Position numbers and translations under genes: made by a program. Source: JBNLBS01 sp050303415 (GTDB lineage: Bacteria; Pseudomonadota; Gammaproteobacteria; Methylococcales; Methylomonadaceae). From it: DNA of 64,000 bases. The notes beneath the pieces are model-generated. The model did no database searches. It was not told the origin of the DNA and worked only from the letters and a program-made list of their open reading frames with translations. Numbering within the stretch: position 1 is the first letter of the stretch; each line of letters opens with the position of its first letter. The stretch spans positions 62,001 through 126,000 of the forward strand of contig JBNLBS010000003.1 in NCBI GenBank assembly GCA_050303415.1. The letters are read 5' to 3'. This document shows positions 9,289 to 18,510 of the stretch, one piece after another.

Positions 9289-10021
9289 TAATGAGGTAGA
9301 TAGTTTTGTCTCGATAGTATTTGTGCACAGCCAGGTAAAATATCAGAGCCGGTATTTGGCCAATGTGGTGGATATTTTTGATTGTTTATGTAAGTTATTG
9401 TTTTTTAGTTTGTTAAAGCCATTTGGTCAGTTTTTATACAATTTAATAAAAAACCAATAAAAACGAGACTTAAAGCTTGAATAGAACAACATATACACAA
9501 AGTTATCCACAGGATTTGTGGGTAACTCAAATCATAATTCCGGATGCGTAAAATCACCTAAATTTCAGTCATAATTGATGCATTCGAAGCAAGCTGAGTT
9601 ATAAAATTGTAAGTAATTTTCATAAATCTACTACGCAGGGTATTTTTAGAAGCGGATGTTTAAATTTAATCCAACAGCTTACGATTTATTTAAAAATATG
9701 TTCGATCTTCCCAGGGTGTTCTTGAATGGTTTTTATAAAATTTTTCTTTGAAATTCTGTTGAAATCACTTAAGACAGAGACTGCCGGACATTTAGTGATA
9801 CTAAATGGGTTTGTGTATAAAAATTTACTTATATAGAATGATTAAAATATAATTATTTGGGTTTTCTATATACACTTTAATTTTTTATTGATTTTTGTAA
9901 TTTAAAGCACGGTGGTTTTGGCTGTTAGTTAAAATTATCCATGTTTATGGCTAGCTGTTTATTGTAAACAGTTTCGTAAGCTTGTTAAGATTGCTGGTTT
10001 TGAGTTCAAATTAGTTAAGTA
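9289..10021. other. Long AT-rich intergenic region with inverted repeats
   Basis: A 733-base stretch with no frame above 30 codons. It holds two facing DnaA-box-like sequences (9502-9525) and a separate 8-bp inverted repeat, CATTTAGT / ACTAAATG, at 9789-9807 with a three-base spacer. The strand bias and length are unusual compared with neighbouring gaps. I see no tRNA or known RNA motif. Confidence 0.55.
9502..9526. promoter_or_regulatory. Pair of facing DnaA-box-like sequences
   Basis: GTTATCCACA at 9502-9511 contains the consensus DnaA 9-mer TTATCCACA. Four bases later TGTGGGTAAC (9517-9526) is its inverted counterpart, with one difference (GTTACCCACA on the minus strand). Together they form a 10-bp inverted repeat. 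It could be a DnaA site affecting a neighbouring gene, a hairpin, or chance. No dnaA, dnaN or other origin gene is in the window, so this is unlikely to be oriC. Confidence 0.45.
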
Positions 10022-11215
10022 ATGATAAAAAAAATTGCGGTACAAGATTTAGCTGTCGGTATGTATATTGATAATTTGGGTGCGAAATGGTTATCTCATG
10101 ATTTTGTGCGCACAAGATTTCTGATTGAAGATAAAAAAGTATTGCATAAAATTCAGAACAGTCAGTTGAAGCATGTATATGTCGATACGGAAAAAAGCAT
10201 ACAGCCTACAGTCACCCAAAAAAAGTCCAACGTAAAGCCCATCGTACAAAAAACAGTTTCCAATACCGAAGTATTAAAAAAAACCAATCCCATACCGGCA
10301 CAAGAAGAAATTAAGCATGCAAAAAACATAGTTAATCAAGCGAATACCATCATGAAGAATCTAATGACGGATATTCGTCTAGGTAAACAGGTGGAAATTG
10401 AACAGCTTGATCCGGTTGCTGATAAGATTGTCCATTCCATTCTGCGTAATAAGGATGCCTTAATCAGTTTGACGCGGATTAAAAACAAGGATGATTATAC
10501 ATTTATGCATTCGGTCTCTGTATCCGGTTTAATGGTTGCTTTGGCAAGAGCAAATGGCATGGATGAGCAAGCTTTAAACGAAGTGGCTATCGGTGGTTTA
10601 TTACATGATATCGGTAAAATGATTACGCCAAATGAGATATTAAATAAACCGGGCAAATTAACCGATGATGAATTTGTGATTATGAAAGACCATGTCAAGG
10701 AGAGTCAGGAGCTTTTACAAAATCACACTGGTTTAACGCCAAATATATCCGATGTTATTTTTCAACATCATGAAAAAATAGATGGCAGTGGTTATCCGTT
10801 AAAATTACAGGGTAATCAGATGTCTACAGTAGGAAAAATGTCGGCTATTGTTGATGTCTATGACGCTTTGACTTCTATTAGGGTTTATAAATCGGCCTGG
10901 GAGCCATCAGTAACGCTAAAGAAAATGATGCAGTGGACCGATACTCATTTAGATCAACAGCTCATGATTAGTTTTATCCATTGTCTGGGGATATATCCTG
11001 TAGGAACATTGGTTGAAATGGAGTCCGGTTTGGTTGGGATTGTACAAGAGCAGCACGAAAGTCAATTGACCCAACCTATTGTTAAATTTATCTATAAAAA
11101 GAATCACGGTTATATCTATGTGAAAACCGTTGACTTAAGTAAACAAGAAAATGATCGTATTATCCGATCTGTTGCGCCGGAAGATTATAATATTGATCTC
11201 AGTGCTTTTATTTAG
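10022..11215 (+). CDS. DUF3391 / HD-GYP domain protein, probable c-di-GMP phosphodiesterase
   Basis: A 397-residue cytosolic protein. The N-terminus (about 1-60, IKKIAVQDLAVGMYIDNLG) is the DUF3391 module often found before HD-GYP domains. A Lys/Thr-rich linker follows, then an HD-GYP domain with HD at His195-Asp196 (LLHDIGK) and a clear HHEKIDGSGYP signature. All metal-binding residues that I can place are present, so it is probably an active phosphodiesterase degrading c-di-GMP. It stands alone on the plus strand, convergent with a histidine kinase gene. Signal input is unknown. Confidence 0.88.
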   Translation: MIKKIAVQDLAVGMYIDNLGAKWLSHDFVRTRFLIEDKKVLHKIQNSQLKHVYVDTEKSIQPTVTQKKSNVKPIVQKTVSNTEVLKKTNPIPAQEEIKHAKNIVNQANTIMKNLMTDIRLGKQVEIEQLDPVADKIVHSILRNKDALISLTRIKNKDDYTFMHSVSVSGLMVALARANGMDEQALNEVAIGGLLHDIGKMITPNEILNKPGKLTDDEFVIMKDHVKESQELLQNHTGLTPNISDVIFQHHEKIDGSGYPLKLQGNQMSTVGKMSAIVDVYDALTSIRVYKSAWEPSVTLKKMMQWTDTHLDQQLMISFIHCLGIYPVGTLVEMESGLVGIVQEQHESQLTQPIVKFIYKKNHGYIYVKTVDLSKQENDRIIRSVAPEDYNIDLSAFI

Positions 11216-11225
11216 TAGGCAATAG

Positions 11226-11918
11226 TTATGCACTGTTCAGGGTTATAATAAACTTTGTTCCACGGTTCAGCATGCTTGTGACTTGAATATCGCCCTGCAT
11301 TCGTTTAAGAATTAATTGACAGGTATATAAGCCAAGCCCGCTACCCTGTTCATGTAGGGCATTATTTGCACGGTGAAAGGGGTCAAATATTTTATTTATC
11401 TCAGTGTCCGGTATACCGATGCCGGTATCTTCAATGGTAATATTGAGTCTGTTATTTTCAATTTTGTTTGCGCTTACATTAATTTTGCCATTGATTTTGT
11501 TATATTTTACGCTATTGGAAAACAGATTAATAAGAACACGACATAGACGGCTGGCATCACAGCTCACCAGATATTCATTCATTGTTTCGATTGTTATACC
11601 GATTCCTCTTTCTGTGGCTTGAGGTTGAATCAACGATTGTGCCAGACTTATTATGTCTGTAAGAGCATAGGGTTTTAACTCAAATCCATATTTATTACTT
11701 GGTTCGGAACAAAGCATAATAAAATCATCAATAACATCACTTAATACTCTGGACCCCTTTATAATTTCTTGTAAACAGTCTTGGCTTTCATTCTGATCTT
11801 TTGCGTTTAAGGCAAGCTGAGCATAGCCATTGATTGCGTTTAATGGCGTTCTAAATTCGTGTGCCATGCGCGGTAATAAAGTTGAAATATCGATGCTATT
11901 ATTTTCATTGACAGTCAT
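11226..11918 (-). CDS. Short histidine kinase without a sensor domain
   Basis: The kinase core alone: HisKA with His20 in MAHEFRTPLNAI and a HATPase domain with FSNSVKYN (N-box), DTGIGIP and GSGLGLY. The open frame extends upstream to 12110, but that part looks like leader sequence. I chose ATG 11918 because GGGG lies about 8 bases upstream and the following residues start the folded domain, giving 230 residues. There is no membrane segment. It could phosphorylate one of the many receiver proteins in the window, such as the double receiver protein at 14986, but no partner gene is adjacent. Confidence 0.8.
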   Translation of the reverse strand: MTVNENNSIDISTLLPRMAHEFRTPLNAINGYAQLALNAKDQNESQDCLQEIIKGSRVLSDVIDDFIMLCSEPSNKYGFELKPYALTDIISLAQSLIQPQATERGIGITIETMNEYLVSCDASRLCRVLINLFSNSVKYNKINGKINVSANKIENNRLNITIEDTGIGIPDTEINKIFDPFHRANNALHEQGSGLGLYTCQLILKRMQGDIQVTSMLNRGTKFIITLNSA

Positions 11919-12287
11919 AGTTGCCCCATTAATCAGCTTTTTCAGCAGTTTTGTGATTGTTGCCAGAGAAGTTCTCGGTCTCAATGAGCAATATATATGC
12001 CATTTTTTAAGTTTGCTGTAACAAGTAAATATGCCTTTTTTATTCAGTAAAATGAAGGGATTTAAGGTGCCGAGCTCATGAAATATTCGAGCTGCTGAAT
12101 AATGAGGCAAGATAAATATGCACTAATATAGTGCGGCTATAGGTTTATTTTGATTGTTCAGCTGAACATCTGACGTGTTGGTTTTACACGCTTGTGATAA
12201 ATTACATTTTATCCGTTTTCTGCTTAAATACAGTGGTCTAATTTGCGACTGATTAATTTTATTTCTTTTACACTTTGGTGAACAGTT

Positions 12288-13556
12288 ATGAATAAGCATA
12301 CTGATCTGCATCCTGTCGCAGGCGGTGGTCTGTTGGATCGACGTGTTTTTTTAAAACGTAGTGTTTCTTTTTCTGTTGCCAGCGTATTAGCGGCAAAGTC
12401 AATAGATAGTATTGCCGATAGTTATCGATTACCCTGGATGGAAGAGCCGGGGGAGCCATTTTCCAATTATGGCCAACCATCGGAATATGAACAGCAAACT
12501 ATACGCTGGACGATGGCAAATGCTATGGCATCAGGTAATGGCGTTTCATGGACCCCCTTGCAGGATTTGGAAGGAACTATAACGCCTAACGGCTTGCATT
12601 TTGAGCGCCATCATAATGGGGTGCCGAAAATAGTTCCGGACAAACATCAATTATTAATTCATGGTTTGGTAAACCAGGCTTTGAGTTTTAATGTTAAAGA
12701 TTTGTTGCGTTATCCCATGCAATCAAATTATTGTTTTATTGAATGTGGCGGAAACAGTAATGCAGGATGGCGTAGTAACCCGATTCAGACCAAGGCCGGC
12801 TATTTTCACGGTATGGCTTCATGTAGTGAATGGACCGGAGTGCCGTTGAGAATTTTACTGAATGAGGCTAGGCTAAAGGGCAGGGCAAAATGGTTGATTG
12901 CCGAAGGTGCGGATGCTTCTGTGATGAATATCAGCCTACCAATTGAAAAGGCTCTGGATGATTGCATTGTTGCCCTGTATCAAAATGGCGAACGCATTCG
13001 GCCTGAAAATGGCTACCCGATGCGTTTGCTGGTACCGGGTTGGGAAGGAGTGGTCAATGTAAAATGGCTCCGGCGCTTGCATATTACCAATCGGCCTGTT
13101 ATGGCTAGAAATGAAACCTCAAAATACACTGAGTTAATGCCTTCCGGCAAGGCTCGACAGTTTACTTTTGTCATGGAGGCTAAATCCTTAATTACCAATC
13201 CCTCCTTTGGACATCAATTGGATCGACACGGTTTATATCAGGTCAGCGGTCTGGCCTGGAGTGGACGGGGTAAAATTGTAAAAGTAGACGTTTCTGCTGA
13301 TGGTGGTAAAACATGGGCCGAGGCTGAATTGCAGGAACCGGTACTGGACAAATGCTTTACCCGCTTTAGAATTCCCTGGCAATGGCAGGGACAAAAAGCC
13401 ATACTCAAGAGTCGAGCAACGGATGAAACCGGTTATGTTCAGCCTGAACGCGATGCGTTGGTTCAACAGCGCGGACAACATGGCTACTTTCATTATAATG
13501 CCATCGTTAGCTGGGAGGTTTCAACGTCGGGGAGGGTTGCTCATGTGTATGCATAA
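12288..13556 (+). CDS. soxC: SoxC-like sulfane/sulfite dehydrogenase, molybdenum subunit
   Basis: Periplasmic molybdopterin enzyme of the sulfite oxidase family, oxidising sulfite or protein-bound sulfane sulfur. It carries a Tat signal with twin Arg at 18-19 (LDRRVFLKR). The mature start WMEEPGEPFSNYG is typical of SoxC. Cys153 in FIECGGN is the expected molybdenum ligand. The C-terminal dimerisation domain (from about residue 300) includes the VDVSADGGKTWAEAEL strand pattern of this family. Length 422 residues is normal. It overlaps the cytochrome gene by 14 bases, as expected for a SoxCD or SorAB pair. No soxXYZAB is nearby, so substrate (sulfite or sulfane) cannot be settled here. Confidence 0.85.
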   Translation: MNKHTDLHPVAGGGLLDRRVFLKRSVSFSVASVLAAKSIDSIADSYRLPWMEEPGEPFSNYGQPSEYEQQTIRWTMANAMASGNGVSWTPLQDLEGTITPNGLHFERHHNGVPKIVPDKHQLLIHGLVNQALSFNVKDLLRYPMQSNYCFIECGGNSNAGWRSNPIQTKAGYFHGMASCSEWTGVPLRILLNEARLKGRAKWLIAEGADASVMNISLPIEKALDDCIVALYQNGERIRPENGYPMRLLVPGWEGVVNVKWLRRLHITNRPVMARNETSKYTELMPSGKARQFTFVMEAKSLITNPSFGHQLDRHGLYQVSGLAWSGRGKIVKVDVSADGGKTWAEAELQEPVLDKCFTRFRIPWQWQGQKAILKSRATDETGYVQPERDALVQQRGQHGYFHYNAIVSWEVSTSGRVAHVYA

Positions 13557-14082
13557 TTTACTCCGTATGTTGATACCCCTTGCATTGCTACTGACTGCAC
13601 CGATAACTTTGGCTGAAAAGCGGGGGCCAAAATTAGGTAAACCGGCGTCTAAAGAACTGGTTGCCAACTGGAATATTGACGTTTTTTCCAATGGTGAGGG
13701 TTTACCTCATGGCAGCGGCAATGCCGTAGCAGGCAAGAAGGTCTATAAACAGCATTGTCAGTCCTGTCACGGTATTGAAGGCAGTGGTGATAGTGCGGAT
13801 GAACTGGCAGGAGCCATGCATAAACTCACTGATAACCCGCCCGATAAAACCATTGGAACCTACTGGCCTTATGCTACCACCCTGTTTGATTTCACGCGTC
13901 GAGCGATGCCATTAAACGCACCTGGCAGTTTAAGCGACGATCAAGTATACGCCGTCACGGCCTATATACTTTACTTAAATGATCTCATTGCAAAGACGGA
14001 TGAAATTAATGCTAGAACACTGAGCAAGATAAAAATGCCTAATCGGAAAGGTTTTCTCAATATCTATCAACAGTCTCGTTAA
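13543..14082 (+). CDS. Periplasmic cytochrome c partner of the SoxC-like enzyme
   Basis: A 179-residue secreted c-type cytochrome. Signal peptide at about 1-25 (LLRMLIPLALLLTAPITLAE). One haem motif HCQSCHG follows the GKKVYKQ helix, and a Met in RRAMP is the likely sixth ligand. The open frame begins at 13300 inside soxC, but ATG 13543 has GGAGGG at 13531-13536 and opens directly into the signal peptide, so that is the start. It overlaps the soxC end by 14 bases. It should accept electrons from the molybdenum subunit and pass them to a terminal oxidase; it is SoxD-like or SorB-like by position. Confidence 0.85.
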   Translation: MCMHNLLRMLIPLALLLTAPITLAEKRGPKLGKPASKELVANWNIDVFSNGEGLPHGSGNAVAGKKVYKQHCQSCHGIEGSGDSADELAGAMHKLTDNPPDKTIGTYWPYATTLFDFTRRAMPLNAPGSLSDDQVYAVTAYILYLNDLIAKTDEINARTLSKIKMPNRKGFLNIYQQSR

Positions 14083-14135
14083 CTTGATATTAAAATTTAT
14101 TTTAAGTCTATAAATTGGGAGCGTCAGCTTGATTG

Positions 14136-14711
14136 TTAACGGGAAAGTTCGTAATTAATCTGGTTTTCCAGGCAAATGCCAACGACTGCGCAAAGATGCT
14201 GTGAGAAAACGGTAGCAGCTGAGTTTTTGAAGTGCTCACCCGAAAAACTGCCCAGATTTAATGAGCCAAGATATTTACCGTGCCTGATCAACGGTAACAA
14301 GGCTACACTGGCCGGTTTTTTTTCCGAGATTGGAAAAAAATCAGTACATTTGTCTATTTTAAAAGGGCCTAAATACAATTGCTGACTAAGGCCAAAAGTT
14401 TTAGTCAGAAGCACATCATTTTTAAGCAAAATGACTTCTGGTATTTTGCTGTCATAGTTTTTCTCTGATATTAATTTAGTAAAAAACTGCTGCTCATCAA
14501 GCAAACAAATGCTTATAAAATCCAGGTCAAAATATTCTTTTCCTTGTTGCAAGATAAAGTCGATCATTTCTTGCAAAGACTCGGCTGCAAACAGTTCCAG
14601 CTCAAATTTTTGAAAGCGTTGATAGCTCAAAGTGTTTTCCTGTACACGATCAAGCATATCGTCCAGGTAGTCTTGCAAAACGCTTAAATTGTCAGTCAAA
14701 TCATCTGTCAA
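14136..14711 (-). CDS. DUF484 / GAF-like protein
   Basis: A 191-residue protein with an N-terminal helical stretch (about 1-50, LQDYLDDMLDRVQENTLSYQ) and a GAF-like C-terminal domain with the LLPLIRHGKYLGSLNLGS segment, matching DUF484. It is a little shorter than the usual family length. The only in-frame start near the domain beginning is TTG at 14711 with a weak GAGA upstream; the next in-frame ATG is at about residue 19. It is divergent from the double receiver gene across 274 bases. GAF domains often bind small ligands in signalling, but no effector domain is attached here. Confidence 0.65.
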   Translation of the reverse strand: MTDDLTDNLSVLQDYLDDMLDRVQENTLSYQRFQKFELELFAAESLQEMIDFILQQGKEYFDLDFISICLLDEQQFFTKLISEKNYDSKIPEVILLKNDVLLTKTFGLSQQLYLGPFKIDKCTDFFPISEKKPASVALLPLIRHGKYLGSLNLGSFSGEHFKNSAATVFSQHLCAVVGICLENQINYELSR

Positions 14712-14985
14712 AGTAAAAATCTCTATATTAAATTCTTTAAATTTATATGGTTATGTTATTTTTTTAAACTAAATGCTAGTTATAAGCCTAGCAGTTTGAA
14801 AATATTTTATAAGAAAAAGTTACTTCAACCTGATCAGTTGTCCCAATAGGATGGTTTAATCGATAAACTATATCAAGTTGCCAGTGATGAGTATTTCGGC
14901 GGGATGATAAATATAAATTCATTTTTTCTGGAAAGTCAGCATATTCTAGCTAGACTTAAGACAGAATAATTTACTAAAAGTGGCT

Positions 14986-15798
14986 ATGAGTACAATAAAT
15001 ATTTCGGATTTATCTATTTTATTAGTTGAGCCTTCTGCAACTCAACTTAAGGTAATTATTAAACATTTGAAAGAAGAGGGTATTGCCTATATTGAAGGTG
15101 TTTCTTCGGGTGATAAGGCTTTGTCAACTTTGGTAACTTATAAGCCTGACCTTATTATCAGCAGTATGTATTTGCCCGATATGACCGCTGCTGAATTGAT
15201 TGGCAAAATTAGATTAACCGCCGAGCTTGCAGAAGTTCCGTTTATGTTGATTTCCAGTGAAACTAAATTTTCCGCGTTGGATCCGATCAGACAGGCCGGG
15301 GTGGTGGCTATTTTGCCTAAACCATTTAGCCATGAAAATTTGCAACGTGCTTTGAGGTCAACGATAGAGTTTATTGAACCGGAAGAAATTTCACTGGAAA
15401 ATTATGACATCGAGTCTTTACGGGTTCTGGTTGTTGATGACAGTATGATGGCGCGTAAGCATATTACGCGTGTGCTTAATAATATGGGTATTCACAACAT
15501 AACTACGGCAAATGACGGTAAGCAGGCGGTGCAGATTTTTAGTGAGCAGGAGGAAGCTTTTGACTTGATTGTCACTGATTTTAATATGCCGGAGATGGAT
15601 GGGCAGGAGCTAATTCAATACATTCGTACAGACTTAGATAACAGTTTTATTCCTATTTTAATGGTTACCAGTGAAGATAATGAAACCCGTCTAGGTAATG
15701 TTCAACAGGCGGGGGTTTCGGCAATTTGCGATAAGCCGTTTGAGCCGCAAAGCGTCAAGGAAATGCTTTTTAGGGTTCTGGATGATGCCGGCGCCTAA
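14986..15798 (+). CDS. Protein with two CheY-like receiver domains
   Basis: A 270-residue protein made of two receiver domains and no output domain. Domain 1 (about 5-130) begins ILLVEPSATQ; its phosphoacceptor place reads IISSMYLPDM, where the usual Asp is replaced by Ser, so it is probably not phosphorylated. Domain 2 (about 140-268) has VLVVDDSMMARK, the Asp in VTDFNMPEMDG and the Lys in CDKPF, all intact. I chose ATG 14986 over GTG 14980. Such proteins act in chemotaxis or as phosphate sinks in relays. The receiver-only design and flagellar genes elsewhere in the window fit that, but a partner is not identified. Confidence 0.85.
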   Translation: MSTINISDLSILLVEPSATQLKVIIKHLKEEGIAYIEGVSSGDKALSTLVTYKPDLIISSMYLPDMTAAELIGKIRLTAELAEVPFMLISSETKFSALDPIRQAGVVAILPKPFSHENLQRALRSTIEFIEPEEISLENYDIESLRVLVVDDSMMARKHITRVLNNMGIHNITTANDGKQAVQIFSEQEEAFDLIVTDFNMPEMDGQELIQYIRTDLDNSFIPILMVTSEDNETRLGNVQQAGVSAICDKPFEPQSVKEMLFRVLDDAGA

Positions 15799-15802
15799 GA
15801 TT

Positions 15803-15832
15803 TTAATTCGCCTACAATCGTAGGCGAATTAA
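15803..15832. terminator. Bidirectional terminator between the double receiver gene and glnS
   Basis: A perfect 13-bp stem TTAATTCGCCTAC (15803-15815) / GTAGGCGAATTAA (15820-15832) with an AATC loop. It lies between convergent genes 5 bases after one stop and about 10 before the other, so both can use it. Confidence 0.8.
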
Positions 15833-15841
15833 GTTTAAATT

Positions 15842-17503
15842 TTAGTTATTAGCCCAGGTATCACGTAAGGTAACGGTACGGTTAAAAACTAGTTTTTCGG
15901 CTGTGCTATCGAGGTCTACACAAAAATAGCCGGTTCTTTCAAATTGAAATTTATTTCCGGGTTCTGCATTAGTCAGGCTGGCTTCAACCCGGCAGTCAGT
16001 TAACACTTCAAGAGAATCCGGGTTTAATGCATCTAAAAAGTTAGCTTCAGATTCCGGATTGGGGATTTTAAATAAACGGTCATATAAACGTAATTCGGCA
16101 GGAAGGGAATGCTGCTCCGATACCCAATGAATAACGCCTTTAACTTTTCTGCCCTCCGGATTTTTGCCTAATGTATCCGGATCATAGGTGCATCGTAGCT
16201 CGACAATGTTCCCGGTTTCATCTTTAATGATTTCATTGCATTTAATGACATAAGAACCGCGCAAGCGAACTTCGCCACCTTCAACCAGACGTTTAAATTT
16301 ACGTGGTGGGATTTCAGCAAAATCATCCTGTTCAATCAGGATTGTTTTGGAGAAAGGAATGCTGCGCGAGCCCAGTTCCGGTTTTTGCGGGTGATTGGCA
16401 ACGCTAAACTCTTCAGTTTGCCCTTCGGGGTAATTGTCGATTACTACACGCAAAGGTCTTAATACCGCCATGCGACGTAAGGCATGTTCATTTAAATCTT
16501 CACGAATACAGTTTTCCAAAACTGCCATTTCAATCCATGAGTCTTTTTTGGTGATACCAATACGTTCACAAAAATCACGGATGGCTTCCGGTGTAAAACC
16601 CGCACGACGCAAGCCGGCAATGGTTGGCATACGGGGATCATCCCAGCCGTTGACATGGTTCTCAGTGACTAATTGATTGAGTTTGCGTTTACTGACAATG
16701 GTGTATTCCAATTGCAGGCGGGCAAACTCAATTTGCTGTGGGTGATGCGGCGTTTGTAACTCATTCAATACCCAGTCATATAAGGGTCTGTGGTCTTCAA
16801 ATTCCAGCGTACATAAAGAGTGGGTAATACCTTCAATGGCATCGGAAATACAATGGGTGTAATCATACATTGGATATAGACACCAATCGTGACCGGTACG
16901 CTGATGATGTACACGACGAATTCGGTAAATGGTTGGATCCCGCATATTGATATTGGGTGAAGCCATATCAATTTTTGCACGTAACACATATTGACCGTCG
17001 GCAAACTCCCCGTTACGCATACCTTCAAACAGTGCCAGGTTTTCTTCAACCGAGCGATTTCTATCAGGGCTTTCTTTGCCTGGTTCGGTTAGGGTGCCTC
17101 GGTACTCTCTGATTTGTTCGGCAGAAAGGCTATCAACATAAGCTTTGCCGTCTTTAATTAATTGAATGGCATAGTCATACAGTTGGTCAAAGTAATCTGA
17201 AGCATGGTAGATGCCGGCCCATTTAAAACCTAACCAGTGTACATCCTTTTCAATTGCATGCATGAATTCTTCGCTTTCTTTTTCCGGGTTGGTATCATCA
17301 AAACGAAGATTGCAAATGCCATTGTTTTCAGCAGCGATACTGAAATTCAGGCAAATGGATTTCGCATGCCCGATATGCAGGTAACCATTTGGTTCCGGGG
17401 GGAAACGGGTAACGACTTTGCCATCGTTTTTGTTTTCGGCAAGGTCTTTGGCAACAATTTGGCGGATAAAGTTTGAAGCAGGTTGATTTTCAGTAGTGGA
17501 CAT
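15842..17503 (-). CDS. glnS: Glutamine-tRNA ligase
   Basis: Charges tRNA-Gln with glutamine. A class I synthetase of 553 residues, the normal GlnRS length. HIGH motif at 43-46 (YLHIGHAKS) preceded by FPPEPNG, and the second signature VSKRKL at about 275 (equivalent of KMSKS). The C-terminal half is the GlnRS-specific beta-barrel anticodon-binding region ending FNRTVTLRDTWAN. It is a single gene with its own terminator. The presence of glnS, rather than only GatCAB, fits a gammaproteobacterium. Confidence 0.97.
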   Translation of the reverse strand: MSTTENQPASNFIRQIVAKDLAENKNDGKVVTRFPPEPNGYLHIGHAKSICLNFSIAAENNGICNLRFDDTNPEKESEEFMHAIEKDVHWLGFKWAGIYHASDYFDQLYDYAIQLIKDGKAYVDSLSAEQIREYRGTLTEPGKESPDRNRSVEENLALFEGMRNGEFADGQYVLRAKIDMASPNINMRDPTIYRIRRVHHQRTGHDWCLYPMYDYTHCISDAIEGITHSLCTLEFEDHRPLYDWVLNELQTPHHPQQIEFARLQLEYTIVSKRKLNQLVTENHVNGWDDPRMPTIAGLRRAGFTPEAIRDFCERIGITKKDSWIEMAVLENCIREDLNEHALRRMAVLRPLRVVIDNYPEGQTEEFSVANHPQKPELGSRSIPFSKTILIEQDDFAEIPPRKFKRLVEGGEVRLRGSYVIKCNEIIKDETGNIVELRCTYDPDTLGKNPEGRKVKGVIHWVSEQHSLPAELRLYDRLFKIPNPESEANFLDALNPDSLEVLTDCRVEASLTNAEPGNKFQFERTGYFCVDLDSTAEKLVFNRTVTLRDTWANN

Positions 17504-17658
17504 TAGTTAAACAGTTTAATCTGACGAATTATGATGCGCCGTTAAATAACCTTAGCGGCAGGAGTTAAATTATACTTTTTGGCCGAAGTACATAAATTAA
17601 TCGAGCAATATTACTTTAAATGATGTAGTCAGTAAAGGTAAAGACATGCCTCCGGCCC

Positions 17659-18498
17659 TTAGATCATTGACTGGTCTAGTGGTGGCTTTCTTGTTCCGGC
17701 ACGGATAATGTTGACTTTGTCTCCAACACTTAATAAACCGGCTTTATCATGCAGGGCATTTTGACCGAAAAAAACCTGGTTATTCCATTTTCTGAGTTGA
17801 CTCAATGTTGTTAACGGTTCTTTACCGGAATCTGCAGTGTCCGGGTCAATATTGGGGATGTTACATCTGGAGCAGGGTTTGGGTAGCCGGAAATTAATGT
17901 CGGCAATATTGATTTCCCGCCAACTGTCCTCGTCATAGCTTTCGCAACCGGATATTACCAGATTGGGACGAAAACGAAGCATAGATAAATTCAGCTGCAT
18001 TGCTTCATTTAACGAGGCTAAAGAGGCTTCGGAAATAATTAAAAAAGGAAAGCCATCTGAAAAAGCGACTTTATCGCTTGCTTTGGCATATTTCGGGTCA
18101 ACCGGACGAATGGTATGCGCTTCCTGAAAAACCAGTTGGCATTTTATTTTCAGGAATTGACTGAACCATTGATCGGCATCTGGGCTAACCGTTTTAGCCG
18201 GACAGCTGTCCTGCCATATGCGGGCTTCCAAAGTGGTGCCGGAATTGGATTCAAGCGGAATGGATAGGGAATCCATGCCTGGAGTATCGATTATTAAATG
18301 TTCTTTTGTTAATGAAGTGCTAATTAAGGCCATTTGGGGCAGTTGACGCTGGCTGAGAAATCGATTGTTTTGATCGATCAGCATCCATTTTCTGTCATAC
18401 AGCAGACCTTTATCATCAACTTGCCAACGGTCAAGTTTAATGCCGGCCAAAGATTTGACTGGATAAATATAAATTCCGTTTAATGAGATTTCCGGCAT
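17659..18498 (-). CDS. MOSC domain protein, YcbX-like
   Basis: A 279-residue protein with the N-terminal MOSC beta-barrel module (about 3-120: ISLNGIYIYPVKSLAGIKLDRW) and a MOSC domain (about 140-270) with the conserved Cys in KPCSRCNIPNID. This family binds molybdenum cofactor and YcbX takes part in detoxifying N-hydroxylated bases. The usual C-terminal 2Fe-2S domain of E. coli YcbX is absent, giving the short form common in other bacteria. It lies 12 bases after a small gene of unknown function on the same strand, so the two are probably co-transcribed. Substrate unknown. Confidence 0.8.
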   Translation of the reverse strand: MPEISLNGIYIYPVKSLAGIKLDRWQVDDKGLLYDRKWMLIDQNNRFLSQRQLPQMALISTSLTKEHLIIDTPGMDSLSIPLESNSGTTLEARIWQDSCPAKTVSPDADQWFSQFLKIKCQLVFQEAHTIRPVDPKYAKASDKVAFSDGFPFLIISEASLASLNEAMQLNLSMLRFRPNLVISGCESYDEDSWREINIADINFRLPKPCSRCNIPNIDPDTADSGKEPLTTLSQLRKWNNQVFFGQNALHDKAGLLSVGDKVNIIRAGTRKPPLDQSMI

Positions 18499-18510
18499 TA
18501 ACTTATATTT

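Noticed and set aside
9289..10021. Chromosome origin (oriC)
   Set aside because: Only one consensus DnaA box and one inverted relative, no cluster of boxes and no dnaA, dnaN, gidA or parAB neighbour.
11919..12110. 64-residue N-terminal extension of the short histidine kinase
   Set aside because: The peptide is basic and without pattern, and a good ribosome site lies just before ATG 11918, so it is more likely leader.
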